NCBI RefSeq assembly: GCF_913046405.1
Contig: NZ_CAJWRQ010000001.1
Coordinates: 1-64,000 of the forward strand
DNA from: an uncultured Christiangramia sp.
Lineage (GTDB): Bacteria; Bacteroidota; Bacteroidia; Flavobacteriales; Flavobacteriaceae
DNA: 64,000 nucleotides
Direction: 5' to 3'
Shown one piece after another: positions 26,993-36,653 of this stretch. How positions within the stretch are numbered: the first letter of the stretch is position 1; each line of letters starts with the position of its first letter. Both the position numbers and the translations under genes were made by a program. The notes beneath the pieces are model-generated. The model ran no database searches. It was not told the origin of the DNA and saw only the letters and a program-made list of their open reading frames with translations.

Positions 26993-28246
26993 TCAATCTT
27001 CAGCTACCAGTTGAACGGTGTTTTGGGTCAATTGTTTTAAAAGTACGGTTTTATCCTTTTCCAGGCTAGCGATCGCTTCTGCATTGAAATGCCTGATGGT
27101 ATAGAGAGAAACACCGGTTTTGTAATCCACTTTAAATCGCGCCTTAAGATGCTGGATCAGTTTTTCAAGCTGGTTGAATTTATTATCCACGCAAACCTTG
27201 AAACTAATAGCCGAATTCTGAATAAGATCCACCTTCATCTGATATTTATGGAAAAGTCGGAATATTTCAGAAATATTCTCTTCCACCATAAAGCTGAAAT
27301 CCAGGGAAGACAATGAGATCAATACCTGATTCTTTTTCACGATGAAGCAGGGCACTTCGGGAAAAATAGTCCTACCCTTACTTACAGCAGTGCCTTCTTC
27401 CGCAGGATTAATAAAAGAGCGTACATAAAGCGGAATTTCCTTTCGCTGTAATGGCTGTAGTGTTTTTGGATGTATCACCGAGGCACCATAAAACGCAAGT
27501 TCTATAGCCTCTTCATAGGAGATCTGGTTGAGCAAATGAGTTTCGGTAAAATGCCGCGGATCTGCATTTAAGACACCAGGAACATCTTTCCAGATCGTTA
27601 CATTTTCCGCATTAAGGCAATAGGCCAGGATCGCCGCCGAATAATCTGAGCCTTCTCTACCCAATGTCGTCGTGAAATTGTTCGCATCTGAAGCAATAAA
27701 ACCCTGAGTGATATTGAGCTTTGAGGTATCGATATGACTGAGTACGAGGTCCTGAGTTAACCTCCAGTTTACCTGAGCTTCCCGATTGGTGCTATCGGTT
27801 TTAATGAATTTTCGTGCATCCAGCCATGTTGATTTAATCTGCTGACTATTGAGGTATTCGCTAACTATAGTGGTAGAAATCAACTCACCAAAGCTCACAA
27901 CCTGGTCGTAAACGAAATCGTATTGTAATGATTTATTATGTTCTAAAAAGTTTTCAAGTTCAGTAAAAAGCCTATGAATTTTAGTAAAAACCTGTGCTCT
28001 TGTATCTGGAAAAAGCTCCTGCATGATCTCCAGATGATAAGTTTTCACTTGCTCCAGCGTATTCGAAACTCTGGAATTTTGCAGGTATTCCTGTACAACA
28101 AATTCCAAGGCATTCGTTGTTTTACCCATCGCGGAAATTACGATCAGTTTTTCTGCAGTTCCTGTAACTTCAAGAACCTTTAAAAGGTTGCGAACGCCCT
28201 CAGCATCTTTTACTGAAGCACCACCAAACTTAAATACTTTGATCAC
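26993..28246 (-). CDS. Aspartate kinase (monofunctional)
   Basis: The 417-residue kinase catalyses the first step of the aspartate pathway (Lys, Thr, Met and cell-wall diaminopimelate). Seen: KVFKFGGASVKDAEGVRNLL, IVISAMGKTTNALE, TLGREGSDYSAAILAY, NVTIWKDVPGVLNADPRHF and SYEEAIELAFYGASVIHPKT. The C-terminal region (about 300-417) would hold ACT-type regulatory domains, but it is not well conserved here, so feedback control is uncertain. The start abuts the upstream GNAT gene's stop, one base of overlap. Confidence 0.92.
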   Translation of the reverse strand: MIKVFKFGGASVKDAEGVRNLLKVLEVTGTAEKLIVISAMGKTTNALEFVVQEYLQNSRVSNTLEQVKTYHLEIMQELFPDTRAQVFTKIHRLFTELENFLEHNKSLQYDFVYDQVVSFGELISTTIVSEYLNSQQIKSTWLDARKFIKTDSTNREAQVNWRLTQDLVLSHIDTSKLNITQGFIASDANNFTTTLGREGSDYSAAILAYCLNAENVTIWKDVPGVLNADPRHFTETHLLNQISYEEAIELAFYGASVIHPKTLQPLQRKEIPLYVRSFINPAEEGTAVSKGRTIFPEVPCFIVKKNQVLISLSSLDFSFMVEENISEIFRLFHKYQMKVDLIQNSAISFKVCVDNKFNQLEKLIQHLKARFKVDYKTGVSLYTIRHFNAEAIASLEKDKTVLLKQLTQNTVQLVAED

Positions 28247-28719
28247 TACTTTTTCACATTTTTATGGATACCACTTTCTTCCATATGCACGGTCTTCCAG
28301 CTCTCCTTTATTTGTGCACCTGTGTTTTCATAAAATTCGATCGCATTTCTATTTCCTTCTGAAACGACCCATTCTATACGTTTAACGCCATGCTCGTGAC
28401 CATATTTCACAACTTGCTGGTATAAAGCTCCGCCAAGACCTGTTCCACGCATACTTTCACGAACGATAAGATCTTCAAGGTGTACGGTTCTTCCTTTCCA
28501 GGTAGAAAACCTGAAATATACAAGCGCCATTCCTTCGATCTTACCAGAAACATCGGCTACAAAACATTTAAAGTTTTCATGTTCAAAACCTTCTTTTTCC
28601 AGTGCGGCAACATCTACCTCTACATCATCAAGATGGTTTTCATGTGCGGCAAGTTCTTTTATAAGTTCCAGAACATCCCGCATGTCTTCACGTCTGGCCT
28701 CTCTAATTGTATATTCCAT
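28246..28719 (-). CDS. GNAT acetyltransferase, SSAT-like (copy 2)
   Basis: A 157-residue GNAT protein: EYTIREARREDMRDVLELIK at the N-terminus, VYFRFSTWKGRTVHLEDLIV and the acetyl-CoA loop RESMRGTGLGGALYQQVV, then GVKRIEWVVSEGNRNAIEFY. The STWKGRTVHLEDL stretch is typical of the diamine N-acetyltransferase-like group. Paralogous to the gene just upstream. Coupled to aspartate kinase by a one-base overlap. Confidence 0.87.
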   Translation of the reverse strand: MEYTIREARREDMRDVLELIKELAAHENHLDDVEVDVAALEKEGFEHENFKCFVADVSGKIEGMALVYFRFSTWKGRTVHLEDLIVRESMRGTGLGGALYQQVVKYGHEHGVKRIEWVVSEGNRNAIEFYENTGAQIKESWKTVHMEESGIHKNVKK

Positions 28720-28774
28720 AAGTCAAATTTTAACAAAAATAGGGATTGTAGATGATAAGTCTATTAAAGCCTTA

Positions 28775-29263
28775 TTAAAGCATGTTTTTATTTAGGAGAT
28801 AGGCATGCATTCCATCTGCATCCATTTGTACCGTATCCCAGTCCTGCATGACGTTTGCACCACTTCTGCGATAGAAATCGGCAGCATCTTTATTCCAGTT
28901 TAGAACCACCCATTCTGTTCTTTTTACATTTTCTTTGGAAGCAAATTTGATCACGCGGCTGTAAAGTGCAGATCCCAGACCTTTACCTCTATAGCTCTCC
29001 CTAACTACCAGGTCTTCAAGATGAACAGTTTTTCCTTTCCAGGTGGAATACCTGAAATATATAAGTGCCATTCCGTGAATCTTGCCTTCAATTTCAGCAA
29101 CAAAACAGGTGAAAAGAGGTTGCTCACCAAAACCATCCCTTATAAGATCTTCTTCTGAAATAATGACCGCATCTGGCTCCTTTTCGAAGATTGCGAGTTC
29201 CTTTATGAGATCAAGAACGTCCTGCATGTCCCGGGCTTCCGCCTTTCTAATGTTAATTTCCAT
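28775..29263 (-). CDS. GNAT acetyltransferase, SSAT-like (copy 1)
   Basis: A 162-residue paralog of the next gene, with NIRKAEARDMQDVLDLIKEL, IYFRYSTWKGKTVHLEDLVV, the acetyl-CoA loop RESYRGKGLGSALYSRVI and NVKRTEWVVLNWNKDAADFY. Position and similarity point to tandem duplication. It is probably the first gene of a unit running through the second GNAT and aspartate kinase. Acceptor substrate unknown. Confidence 0.87.
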   Translation of the reverse strand: MEINIRKAEARDMQDVLDLIKELAIFEKEPDAVIISEEDLIRDGFGEQPLFTCFVAEIEGKIHGMALIYFRYSTWKGKTVHLEDLVVRESYRGKGLGSALYSRVIKFASKENVKRTEWVVLNWNKDAADFYRRSGANVMQDWDTVQMDADGMHAYLLNKNML

Positions 29264-29363
29264 ATAAATACTTTTCTACAAATTTAAACAATAGTAGTAT
29301 TGCCAGCGAAATCGTTATAGTGAGATCAAAATTTAATACTTTAGCGGCCAGAAACCCAATTTC

Positions 29364-30410
29364 ATGTCTAAGCCAAATCAAACTCTCGGAGAATTTATCA
29401 TTGAAAACCAGTCAGATTTCCCGGGTTCTTCCGGAGAATTATCCAGACTTATCAATTCCATTCGGCTAGCAGCCAAAGTAGTTAATCATGAGGTGAATAA
29501 AGCCGGACTAGTGGATATCATAGGAGCTTATGGCGAGACCAACATTCAGGGTGAAGATCAGCAAAAGCTGGATGTTTATGCGAATAATAAGTTTATTCAA
29601 ACTTTGACCAATCGCGAGATCGTTTGCGGGATCGCTTCCGAAGAAAATGATGATTTCATCCGGATCGAAGGGCATAAACGCGATCATAAAAACAAATATG
29701 TAGTGTTAATGGATCCGCTGGATGGTAGTTCGAATATAGACGTAAACGTTTCTGTAGGTACTATTTTCTCGATCTATCAGAGAGTGACACCTATTGGAAC
29801 TCCGGTTCAGAAAGAAGATTTTCTTCAGCCCGGTAATATGCAGGTGGCCGCGGGATATATTATTTATGGAACTTCAACCATGTTAGTATATACCACAGGT
29901 CATGGAGTGAATGGATTTACTTTAAATCCTGCTCTGGGATCCTGGTATCTTTCTCATCCAGATATGAAATTTCCTGAAGATGGAAGGATCTATTCTATTA
30001 ATGAAGGGAATTATATTCATTTTCCCCAGGGAGTAAAAGATTATATCAAATACTGCCAGGAGGAACAGGGAGATCGTCCTTATACTAGCAGGTATATTGG
30101 TTCGATGGTATCAGACATTCACCGAAATATGATTAAAGGCGGGATCTTCATATATCCAAAGAGCTCAAAAAACAACAATGGAAAGTTACGACTGCTTTAT
30201 GAGTGCAATCCATTCGCATACTTAACAGAGCAGGCTGGAGGAAAAGCAAGTGATGGTTTCCAGAGAATTATGGACATAAAACCTACCGAGCTTCACGAAC
30301 GTGTGCCCTTCTTCTGCGGAAGCAGGAAAATGGTAGAAAAAGCTGAAGAGTTTATGCAGAAAGCAGAAACTGAAGATCAGTCTCAGTCATTATCTTTTTC
30401 AAGCAAATAA
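29364..30410 (+). CDS. fbp: Fructose-1,6-bisphosphatase class I
   Basis: The 348-residue gluconeogenic phosphatase converts fructose 1,6-bisphosphate to fructose 6-phosphate. Seen: [30 protein letters not shown], the metal-binding [40 protein letters not shown] and [19 protein letters not shown]. Its last 28 bases overlap the 3' end of the convergent TerB-like gene. Confidence 0.97.
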   Translation: MSKPNQTLGEFIIENQSDFPGSSGELSRLINSIRLAAKVVNHEVNKAGLVDIIGAYGETNIQGEDQQKLDVYANNKFIQTLTNREIVCGIASEENDDFIRIEGHKRDHKNKYVVLMDPLDGSSNIDVNVSVGTIFSIYQRVTPIGTPVQKEDFLQPGNMQVAAGYIIYGTSTMLVYTTGHGVNGFTLNPALGSWYLSHPDMKFPEDGRIYSINEGNYIHFPQGVKDYIKYCQEEQGDRPYTSRYIGSMVSDIHRNMIKGGIFIYPKSSKNNNGKLRLLYECNPFAYLTEQAGGKASDGFQRIMDIKPTELHERVPFFCGSRKMVEKAEEFMQKAETEDQSQSLSFSSK

Positions 30411-30814
30411 CGGTAATCTTCGAAGTTTAAGTGTCCGCTAAAGATCTGGATAGAACGCTCGATAATTCCTTCAGAAGCCTGGCTGGAAAAACCAAGACCA
30501 ATCGCGTAGCGCTTGATAAGTTCAGTTTCTTCTTCGTCGATCTCATTATCTGCAAAGATGATCTTGAAAAGATCGTGTAGCCGCTCTAATCTTCTTTCCA
30601 CACTATTGGATCCGGTAAGAGGAAATGCTTTTGGGTTTTCGATCACCTTGGCATATTCTTCTTCGTTAATATCCAGTTTACGGGCAAATCTTTGAAGTAA
30701 TTTCTCTTCTCTATCATTAATCTCACCGTCTATGGCTGCAAGATTTACGATCGATGCAAAATGACTTAAGTTTCTTAGATGCTCTCCTGAGCCAAATAAA
30801 TCTGAAAAGGACAT
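30383..30814 (-). CDS. TerB-like (tellurite-resistance fold) protein
   Basis: A 143-residue all-helical protein with two TerB-type acidic repeats: [20 protein letters not shown] and [20 protein letters not shown]. The regularly spaced Asp/Glu residues suggest metal binding. It lacks the other ter genes around it, so tellurite resistance is not implied. It overlaps fbp tail to tail. Confidence 0.8.
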   Translation of the reverse strand: MSFSDLFGSGEHLRNLSHFASIVNLAAIDGEINDREEKLLQRFARKLDINEEEYAKVIENPKAFPLTGSNSVERRLERLHDLFKIIFADNEIDEEETELIKRYAIGLGFSSQASEGIIERSIQIFSGHLNFEDYRYLLEKDND

Positions 30815-30964
30815 TTGTAATATAATTTAGTCTTACAAATATAAAGATATCCCGCACTTTAATTACGCAAAGCCAGCATTATTCTTGCTAGTCGTTCGCT
30901 AATCTTTTCTTAATCCTTTCCGTTTGAATCGAGTATTATTTAAATTCAATTTTCTTCAGAATTT

Positions 30965-31987
30965 ATGGAAACACCGCTACTGGCATTTAATGATAAAGGA
31001 ATTTACTGCGCTGCTGCAGATGTATATCTGGACCCGTGGAAACCTGTGGATAAGGCGATCATTTCACATGGTCATGCAGATCATAGCAGGTATGGTCACA
31101 AAAAATATATTACGCATCATAGCAACGTGCCTATCATTAGTCACCGGCTGGGAGAAATAAGTGTCACCGGCAAGAAGTGGAATGAGAGCTTTACGATCAA
31201 CGGAGTGAAATTTTCATTGCATCCGGCAGGTCATATTATTGGTTCTTCCCAGATCAGGGTCGAGTATAAAGGTGAAGTCTGGGTTTTCACCGGAGATTAT
31301 AAGACAGAGGATGATGGTGTTGCGGTCCCTTATGAGCCGGTAAAATGCCACACTTTTATTACTGAATGCACCTTTGGCTTGCCCGCTTTTAAGTGGACTC
31401 CACAGGAGCAGGTCTTTACTGAAATAAATAATTGGTGGGCGCAAAACCAGGCAGATGGCAGAACTTCTGTACTCTTCGGTTATTCCCTCGGAAAAGCCCA
31501 GCGATTATTGAAACATCTGGATCCATCTATTGGAAAAATATATACTCACGGAGCCATTGAGAATATGACTGAAGTTTTACGTTCTCAAATGGATTTTCAT
31601 GAAACAACGAGAGTTACCAGGGAAACTACCAAAGCAGACATGAAAGGAAATATCGTACTAGCCCCGGGAAGTGCCCATGGCAGTACCTGGATCAGGAAAA
31701 TGGTGCCTTATGTAACCGCTTCAGCCAGTGGATGGATGACTTTTCGTGGTGCCAGAAGAAGAAGAGCGATCGATAAAGGCTTTGTGCTCAGTGATCATTG
31801 TGACTGGCAGGGTTTATTATCGTCCATCAAAGAAACTGGTTGCGAAAAAGTGATCTGTACTCATGGATATACCGATATATTTTCGAAATATCTACGCGAA
31901 CAGGGTTACGACGCAAGAACTGAAGAAACTCAATACGAAAGTGAGACCGGGCAACTGGAAAGCGATAAAGAAAAGGATTCGGAATGA
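30965..31987 (+). CDS. Ligase-associated DNA exonuclease (MBL fold)
   Basis: A 340-residue metallo-beta-lactamase/beta-CASP-type nuclease. Metal-binding residues are visible in ISHGHADHSRYGHKKYI (HxHxDH), HPAGHIIGSSQIRV and VFTGDYKTEDDGV, with LSDHCDWQGLLSSIKETG near the end. It is the first gene of a three-gene DNA-repair cassette and overlaps the ligase start by four bases. The family is annotated as ligase-associated DNA exonuclease. No signal peptide; cytosolic. Confidence 0.93.
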   Translation: METPLLAFNDKGIYCAAADVYLDPWKPVDKAIISHGHADHSRYGHKKYITHHSNVPIISHRLGEISVTGKKWNESFTINGVKFSLHPAGHIIGSSQIRVEYKGEVWVFTGDYKTEDDGVAVPYEPVKCHTFITECTFGLPAFKWTPQEQVFTEINNWWAQNQADGRTSVLFGYSLGKAQRLLKHLDPSIGKIYTHGAIENMTEVLRSQMDFHETTRVTRETTKADMKGNIVLAPGSAHGSTWIRKMVPYVTASASGWMTFRGARRRRAIDKGFVLSDHCDWQGLLSSIKETGCEKVICTHGYTDIFSKYLREQGYDARTEETQYESETGQLESDKEKDSE

Positions 31988-33576
31988 GAGCATTTGCAGA
32001 TTTGATCAAAACCCTGGATAGTACCAATAAAACTACTCTGAAAGTAGAAGCTCTTACCGAGTATTTTAAAAATGCTGAAGACAAAGACAAGGTCTGGACC
32101 ATCGCGATCTTGAGTCATCGACGACCACCCCGACCGGTAAACACCACACTCATGCGAGAATGGGCTTCAGAATTGGCGAATATCCCGCTCTGGCTATTTG
32201 AAGAATCTTATCATATTGTTGGAGATCTGGCTGAAACTATTGCACTTGTTATTCCGAAGAGTGACAGTTCTACGGAAAAGAGTCTGAATCAGTTTTTACA
32301 GGAGATCCTTGACCTGAAGAAGAAGCCAGAAGATGTCAAGAAAGAATACCTCTTTGATAATTGGTTGAATCTCAATTATTATGAACGCTTTGTATTTACC
32401 AAACTTATAACCGGAAGTTTTCGAATAGGAGTGAGTCAGAAATTAATGACTCGTGCGCTGGCAAAAGCTACCGAAATTGATGAAGATATCCTCGCTTACA
32501 AATTAATGGGGAATTGGGAACCTTCCAAAATCACCTACAATAAGCTTATTCTCGAGGAAAATGAAGAAGATTTTCTCTCAAAGCCTTATCCATTCTATCT
32601 TGCTTACGCTATTGAAGATGAACCTGATGCACTTGGTGATGTTTCAGAATGGAGCGCCGAACATAAATGGGATGGTATACGTTCGCAGGTAATTATTAGA
32701 AATGACCAGTTATTTGTATGGTCGCGTGGAGAGGAACTGGTAACCGATAAATACCCCGAATTTGAAGCTTTGGTTGGCGTTGTTCCCAATGGAACGGTGA
32801 TCGACGGTGAAATTCTTCCATTTCCAGATGGTGAGATTGGAACTTTTAATGATCTGCAAACGCGTATTGGACGAAAAAATGTTAGTAAGAAACTTCTTGA
32901 AAAAACACCGGTTATTTTAAAAGCCTACGATATTCTGGAATGGGAAGGTGAGGACATCCGGAATACGGCATTTGGAGAGAGACGTGAGATCCTGGAAAAG
33001 CTATATCACGAAGTTCGAAGCGATGAACTGCCCTTGCATCTTTCAGAAAGTATACGATTCAAAACCTGGGAGGAAGCAGCTGTAGAACGCGAAAATTCGA
33101 GAGAAGTAAAGTCGGAAGGATTAATGCTGAAAAGACTAGACTCTCCGTATCTAGTAGGTAGAAAAAAAGGAGACTGGTGGAAATGGAAAGTTGATCCTCT
33201 CACCATAGATGCTGTACTTACCTATGCCATGCGAGGTCATGGAAGGCGAAGTAATTTATTTACAGATTATACATTCGGGCTCTGGGATGAAGAAAAAAAG
33301 GAGCTGGTGACTTTCGCAAAGGCTTACTCTGGTCTTACCGATAAAGAATTCAGAAAGCTGGATGCCTGGATCAAACGAAATACGCTGGACCGCTTTGGCC
33401 CGGTTAGAAGTGTAACTCCACATTACGTATTCGAAATTGCTTTTGAAGGAATTGCAGAATCCAAAAGACATAAAAGTGGTGTTGCTACAAGATTTCCCAG
33501 GATACTTCGCTGGAGATTAGATAAAAAGATCGAGGAAGCCAATACGCTCGAAGATCTAAAAGCGCTCATACCGTAA
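31984..33576 (+). CDS. ATP-dependent DNA ligase of the repair cassette
   Basis: A 530-residue ligase that seals nicks using ATP. It has an N-terminal helical DNA-binding domain (about 1-200), the nucleotidyltransferase core with the adenylated Lys K228 in EHKWDGIRSQV, VIDGEILPF, and KSEGLMLKRLDSPYLVGRKK followed by WWKWKVDP, then a C-terminal OB-fold (from about 400). It is separate from the essential NAD-dependent LigA. It overlaps both neighbours (four bases before, one base after), implying translational coupling. Confidence 0.95.
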   Translation: MRAFADLIKTLDSTNKTTLKVEALTEYFKNAEDKDKVWTIAILSHRRPPRPVNTTLMREWASELANIPLWLFEESYHIVGDLAETIALVIPKSDSSTEKSLNQFLQEILDLKKKPEDVKKEYLFDNWLNLNYYERFVFTKLITGSFRIGVSQKLMTRALAKATEIDEDILAYKLMGNWEPSKITYNKLILEENEEDFLSKPYPFYLAYAIEDEPDALGDVSEWSAEHKWDGIRSQVIIRNDQLFVWSRGEELVTDKYPEFEALVGVVPNGTVIDGEILPFPDGEIGTFNDLQTRIGRKNVSKKLLEKTPVILKAYDILEWEGEDIRNTAFGERREILEKLYHEVRSDELPLHLSESIRFKTWEEAAVERENSREVKSEGLMLKRLDSPYLVGRKKGDWWKWKVDPLTIDAVLTYAMRGHGRRSNLFTDYTFGLWDEEKKELVTFAKAYSGLTDKEFRKLDAWIKRNTLDRFGPVRSVTPHYVFEIAFEGIAESKRHKSGVATRFPRILRWRLDKKIEEANTLEDLKALIP

Positions 33577-36044
33577 TGAAGAGGGCAGAACTCATAGGAC
33601 TGGCAGATGACTGGTTTGCGGGACAAGACTGGAAACCCTTTAAATTTCAGAAGGATACCTGGACAGCCTATCTTCAGAAGAAAAACGGATTGTTAAATGC
33701 GCCTACCGGTAGTGGGAAGACCTATGCCCTATGGGTTCCAATAGTGCTGGATTATATTCGTAAAAACCCGGATTATAAAACGAAGCATAAGAAAGGCTTA
33801 AAGGCGATATGGATCACTCCGCTTAGAGCTTTAAGTGTTGAGATCGAGCAGGCCGCTTCACGCTTTGCTGAAGAAATGGGAACGCAATTTACTGTGGGTA
33901 TCAGGACCGGAGATACTTCCCAGAAGGACCGGGCCGCGCAGAAACGATCAATGCCAGATCTGCTCATTACAACTCCTGAAAGCCTGCAATTACTGCTAGC
34001 TTCTAAAAACTACGATAAAACATTCAAGGATCTGCAGGCGATCGTGATCGATGAGTGGCATGAACTACTGGGGACCAAAAGAGGTGTTCAGGTAGAATTA
34101 GGGCTTTCTCGACTGAAAGCTATCTCCAAAGATTTAAGGATCTGGGGTATTTCTGCTACAATCGGGAATCTTGATCAGGCAAGGGAAGTACTGCTTGGGC
34201 CAGAGTCAAAAGCCTTTGAAAATTCGGTTTTGGTAAGAGCATTCCTGAAAAAGAAGATCGATGTTCGATCCATTATTCCGAAGAAAATGGAGAAATTTCC
34301 CTGGCGAGGGCATTTAGGTCTGCATTTGCTAGATGAGGTGGTGCCTATTATTAAGGAATCCAGAACCACGCTGCTTTTCACCAATACCAGGTCGCAATGT
34401 GAACTCTGGTTTCAGAAATTATTGAGTAAATACCCTGAGTTTGCCGGTGAAGTTGCCATGCATCACGGAAGTATTAATAAAGAAACCAGGCTTTGGGTCG
34501 AGCAGGCGATAAGAAATGAAAGTCTGAAAGCTGTGGTCTGTACTTCAAGTCTTGACCTAGGAGTAGATTTCGCGCCGGTGGAAACGATCGTACAAATTGG
34601 CGGACCTAAAGGTGTAGCGAGATTTTTACAAAGGGCGGGTAGAAGTGGTCACCAGCCGGGAAAAGTAAGTTTGATCTACTTTCTACCAACTCATGCTATA
34701 GAATTGATCGAGGCTTCAGCTTTACAAAAGGCCGTAGTTAAAAAGGCGGTGGAGGATCGAGTGCCTTACCTGATGAGTTTTGACGTTTTAGTTCAATATT
34801 TAAATACGCTGGCAGTCTCCAATGGGTTCTTCCCAAAGGAGATCTTTCCGGAAATTGCCAGTACGTTCTGCTTCCAGGGTATTACTGAAGATCAATGGCG
34901 ATGGATCCTGAATTTTATCACCAAAGGTAGCCAGAGTCTTCAGTCTTACGACGAATATAAAAAAGTGGAGATCGAAGAAGATGGAAAGTTTAAGATCAAT
35001 AACCGGGGAGTTGCCATGCGGCACCGACTTCAAATTGGAACGATTGTTAGCGATGCGGTGCTTAGTGTAAAATATATTAAGGGTGGTTATATAGGAACTA
35101 TGGAAGAGTTCTTCATTTCGAAATTGAAACCTGGTGATGTATTTACCTTTGCCGGTAGAAACCTGGAACTCGTTCGAATTAAGAACATGCAGGTACTGGT
35201 TAGAAAATCGAAAAAGAAAACTGCTAAAGTTCCCAGTTGGTCTGGTGGAAGGATGACTTTCTCTGCTCAAATGAGTGAATTGTTACGCGATGAAATGTAT
35301 GAAGCTTCAGCATTGGAGCAGGATGAAAAGACCAGTCCTGAATTTGAAGCTTTAAAACCTATTTTTAAACGGCAACAGAGAGATTCAATCATTCCAAAGG
35401 CAGATGAGTTTTTAATAGAAACTTTCAAAACCAGGGAAGGTTATCATGCGGTTTTTTATCCTTTTGACGGGAGATTTGTGCATGAAGCTCTGGGTAGTTT
35501 GCTTGCTTACCGTATCAGTTTGCTTGTTCCAATCAGCTTTTCGATCGCATTTAACGATTACGGATTCGAATTACTTTCAGACCAGGAGATCGATATGCAG
35601 CAGGTATTGGATAACAATCTTTTTTCTGCAGAATATCTTATGGATGATCTCTATAAAAGTTTAAATTCTACGGAAATGGCCCGTAGAAAATTCCGCGATA
35701 TAGCGGTAATTGCTGGATTGGTATTTACCGGCTATCCTAATAAGCTGATCAAAAGCAAACACCTTCAGTCGAATTCTCAACTATTGTTCAGTGTTTTCAG
35801 AGATTATGAAGAGGACAATTTACTGTATCAGCAAGCCTTTCGGGAGACTTTTGAGCATCAATTAGAAGAAGGGAGATTGAGAATCTCCCTTGATAGAATT
35901 TCAAAACAAACAATTGTCTGGAAAAAATGTGCGAAACCAACACCTTTCTCTTTTCCTATTATTACAGATAGAATGCGAGAAAAATTATCTTCCGAAAAGC
36001 TAGAAGACAGGATCAAAAAGATGCTGAAGCAATTAGAGGCTTAG
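33576..36044 (+). CDS. Ligase-associated DEXH-box helicase (Lhr type)
   Basis: An 822-residue superfamily 2 helicase. Seen: Walker A LLNAPTGSGKTYALWVPIVL (about 39-58), WITPLRALSVEIEQ, TTPESLQLLLA, the DEXH box IVIDEWHELLGTKRG, WGISATIGNL, and motif VI GVARFLQRAGRSGHQPGKVS. The C-terminal half (about 430-822) matches the winged-helix and beta-barrel Lhr core. It unwinds 3'-tailed DNA during damage response in related cassettes. Its stop overlaps the stop of the convergent gene. Confidence 0.94.
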   Translation: MKRAELIGLADDWFAGQDWKPFKFQKDTWTAYLQKKNGLLNAPTGSGKTYALWVPIVLDYIRKNPDYKTKHKKGLKAIWITPLRALSVEIEQAASRFAEEMGTQFTVGIRTGDTSQKDRAAQKRSMPDLLITTPESLQLLLASKNYDKTFKDLQAIVIDEWHELLGTKRGVQVELGLSRLKAISKDLRIWGISATIGNLDQAREVLLGPESKAFENSVLVRAFLKKKIDVRSIIPKKMEKFPWRGHLGLHLLDEVVPIIKESRTTLLFTNTRSQCELWFQKLLSKYPEFAGEVAMHHGSINKETRLWVEQAIRNESLKAVVCTSSLDLGVDFAPVETIVQIGGPKGVARFLQRAGRSGHQPGKVSLIYFLPTHAIELIEASALQKAVVKKAVEDRVPYLMSFDVLVQYLNTLAVSNGFFPKEIFPEIASTFCFQGITEDQWRWILNFITKGSQSLQSYDEYKKVEIEEDGKFKINNRGVAMRHRLQIGTIVSDAVLSVKYIKGGYIGTMEEFFISKLKPGDVFTFAGRNLELVRIKNMQVLVRKSKKKTAKVPSWSGGRMTFSAQMSELLRDEMYEASALEQDEKTSPEFEALKPIFKRQQRDSIIPKADEFLIETFKTREGYHAVFYPFDGRFVHEALGSLLAYRISLLVPISFSIAFNDYGFELLSDQEIDMQQVLDNNLFSAEYLMDDLYKSLNSTEMARRKFRDIAVIAGLVFTGYPNKLIKSKHLQSNSQLLFSVFRDYEEDNLLYQQAFRETFEHQLEEGRLRISLDRISKQTIVWKKCAKPTPFSFPIITDRMREKLSSEKLEDRIKKMLKQLEA

Positions 36045-36550
36045 TTGCTCTCTCTCATTTGCTTATCGATATAATGTCTTACCAGTTCTGTAGTTACACC
36101 AAAGGCAACATGGGCAAAAAGCTCATTGATCTGCATTCTTATAGGCACATCTGTTGGTTTAGGCTCAAGACCTAAAATAGGTAAAGAAGTTTCGTGAGTA
36201 GAAGCCCAGGTTGTTGCACCAAAAATGATCCCGTCCATAGGTTTAAGACCAAAACGGTTCTTTTTTCCATATCCATAAGCGGCTCCAAGAGAACCACCCA
36301 TTGGGATGTTCACTAACTGTTCTGCCAGTGCTTCATTGTGAGTGCTTACGGGGCTACCTGTGATCTTAGTCGAAAGGTCGTCTACTATCTTCATTTGGGA
36401 GGACTTCTGGTCAATTTCTCTAACCGGAAGAACCTGCTCAATAAGGGTCTTAACAGCAGTCCCTGCAAGACCACCAATAAAACCTGAAATTACGCTACGA
36501 CTTGTATTAGAAACATATGAATCCTTCTGAAAGAAATTTGCTACACTCAT
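36041..36550 (-). CDS. Conserved membrane-associated protein, possibly DUF1440-like
   Basis: A 169-residue protein with a glycine-rich hydrophobic segment (VISGFIGGLAGTAVKTLIEQ), a middle region with IPMGGSLGAAYGYG, MDGIIFGATTWASTHETSLP, and a C-terminal helix ELFAHVAFGVTTELVRHYID. The pattern is vaguely like the YagU/DUF1440 family, but this is uncertain. Its stop codon overlaps the helicase stop. Confidence 0.6.
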   Translation of the reverse strand: MSVANFFQKDSYVSNTSRSVISGFIGGLAGTAVKTLIEQVLPVREIDQKSSQMKIVDDLSTKITGSPVSTHNEALAEQLVNIPMGGSLGAAYGYGKKNRFGLKPMDGIIFGATTWASTHETSLPILGLEPKPTDVPIRMQINELFAHVAFGVTTELVRHYIDKQMRESN

Positions 36551-36642
36551 GATTTTGATTTTTTTGTGGAATAAAACTATTTATAAAGCGGGCGTTGCAC
36601 AATGATTTAACACTGCTTTGGCACAGCTTTACACGAATTTTA

Positions 36643-36650
36643 TATTTTTG
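36643..36650 (+). promoter_or_regulatory. Promoter -7 box directly before the amidase start
   Basis: TATTTTTG fits TAnnTTTG and ends three bases before the ATG at 36654. If real, the transcript would begin at or near the start codon (leaderless). Confidence 0.35.
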
Positions 36651-36653
36651 AGT

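Noticed and set aside
26441-27040. 199-residue plus-strand frame
   Set aside because: It runs antisense to the OlsF-like gene into the end of aspartate kinase, with low-complexity residues and no domain.
30513-30695. Serine-rich 60-residue plus-strand frame
   Set aside because: Antisense to the TerB-like gene; the serine runs mirror its acidic codons.
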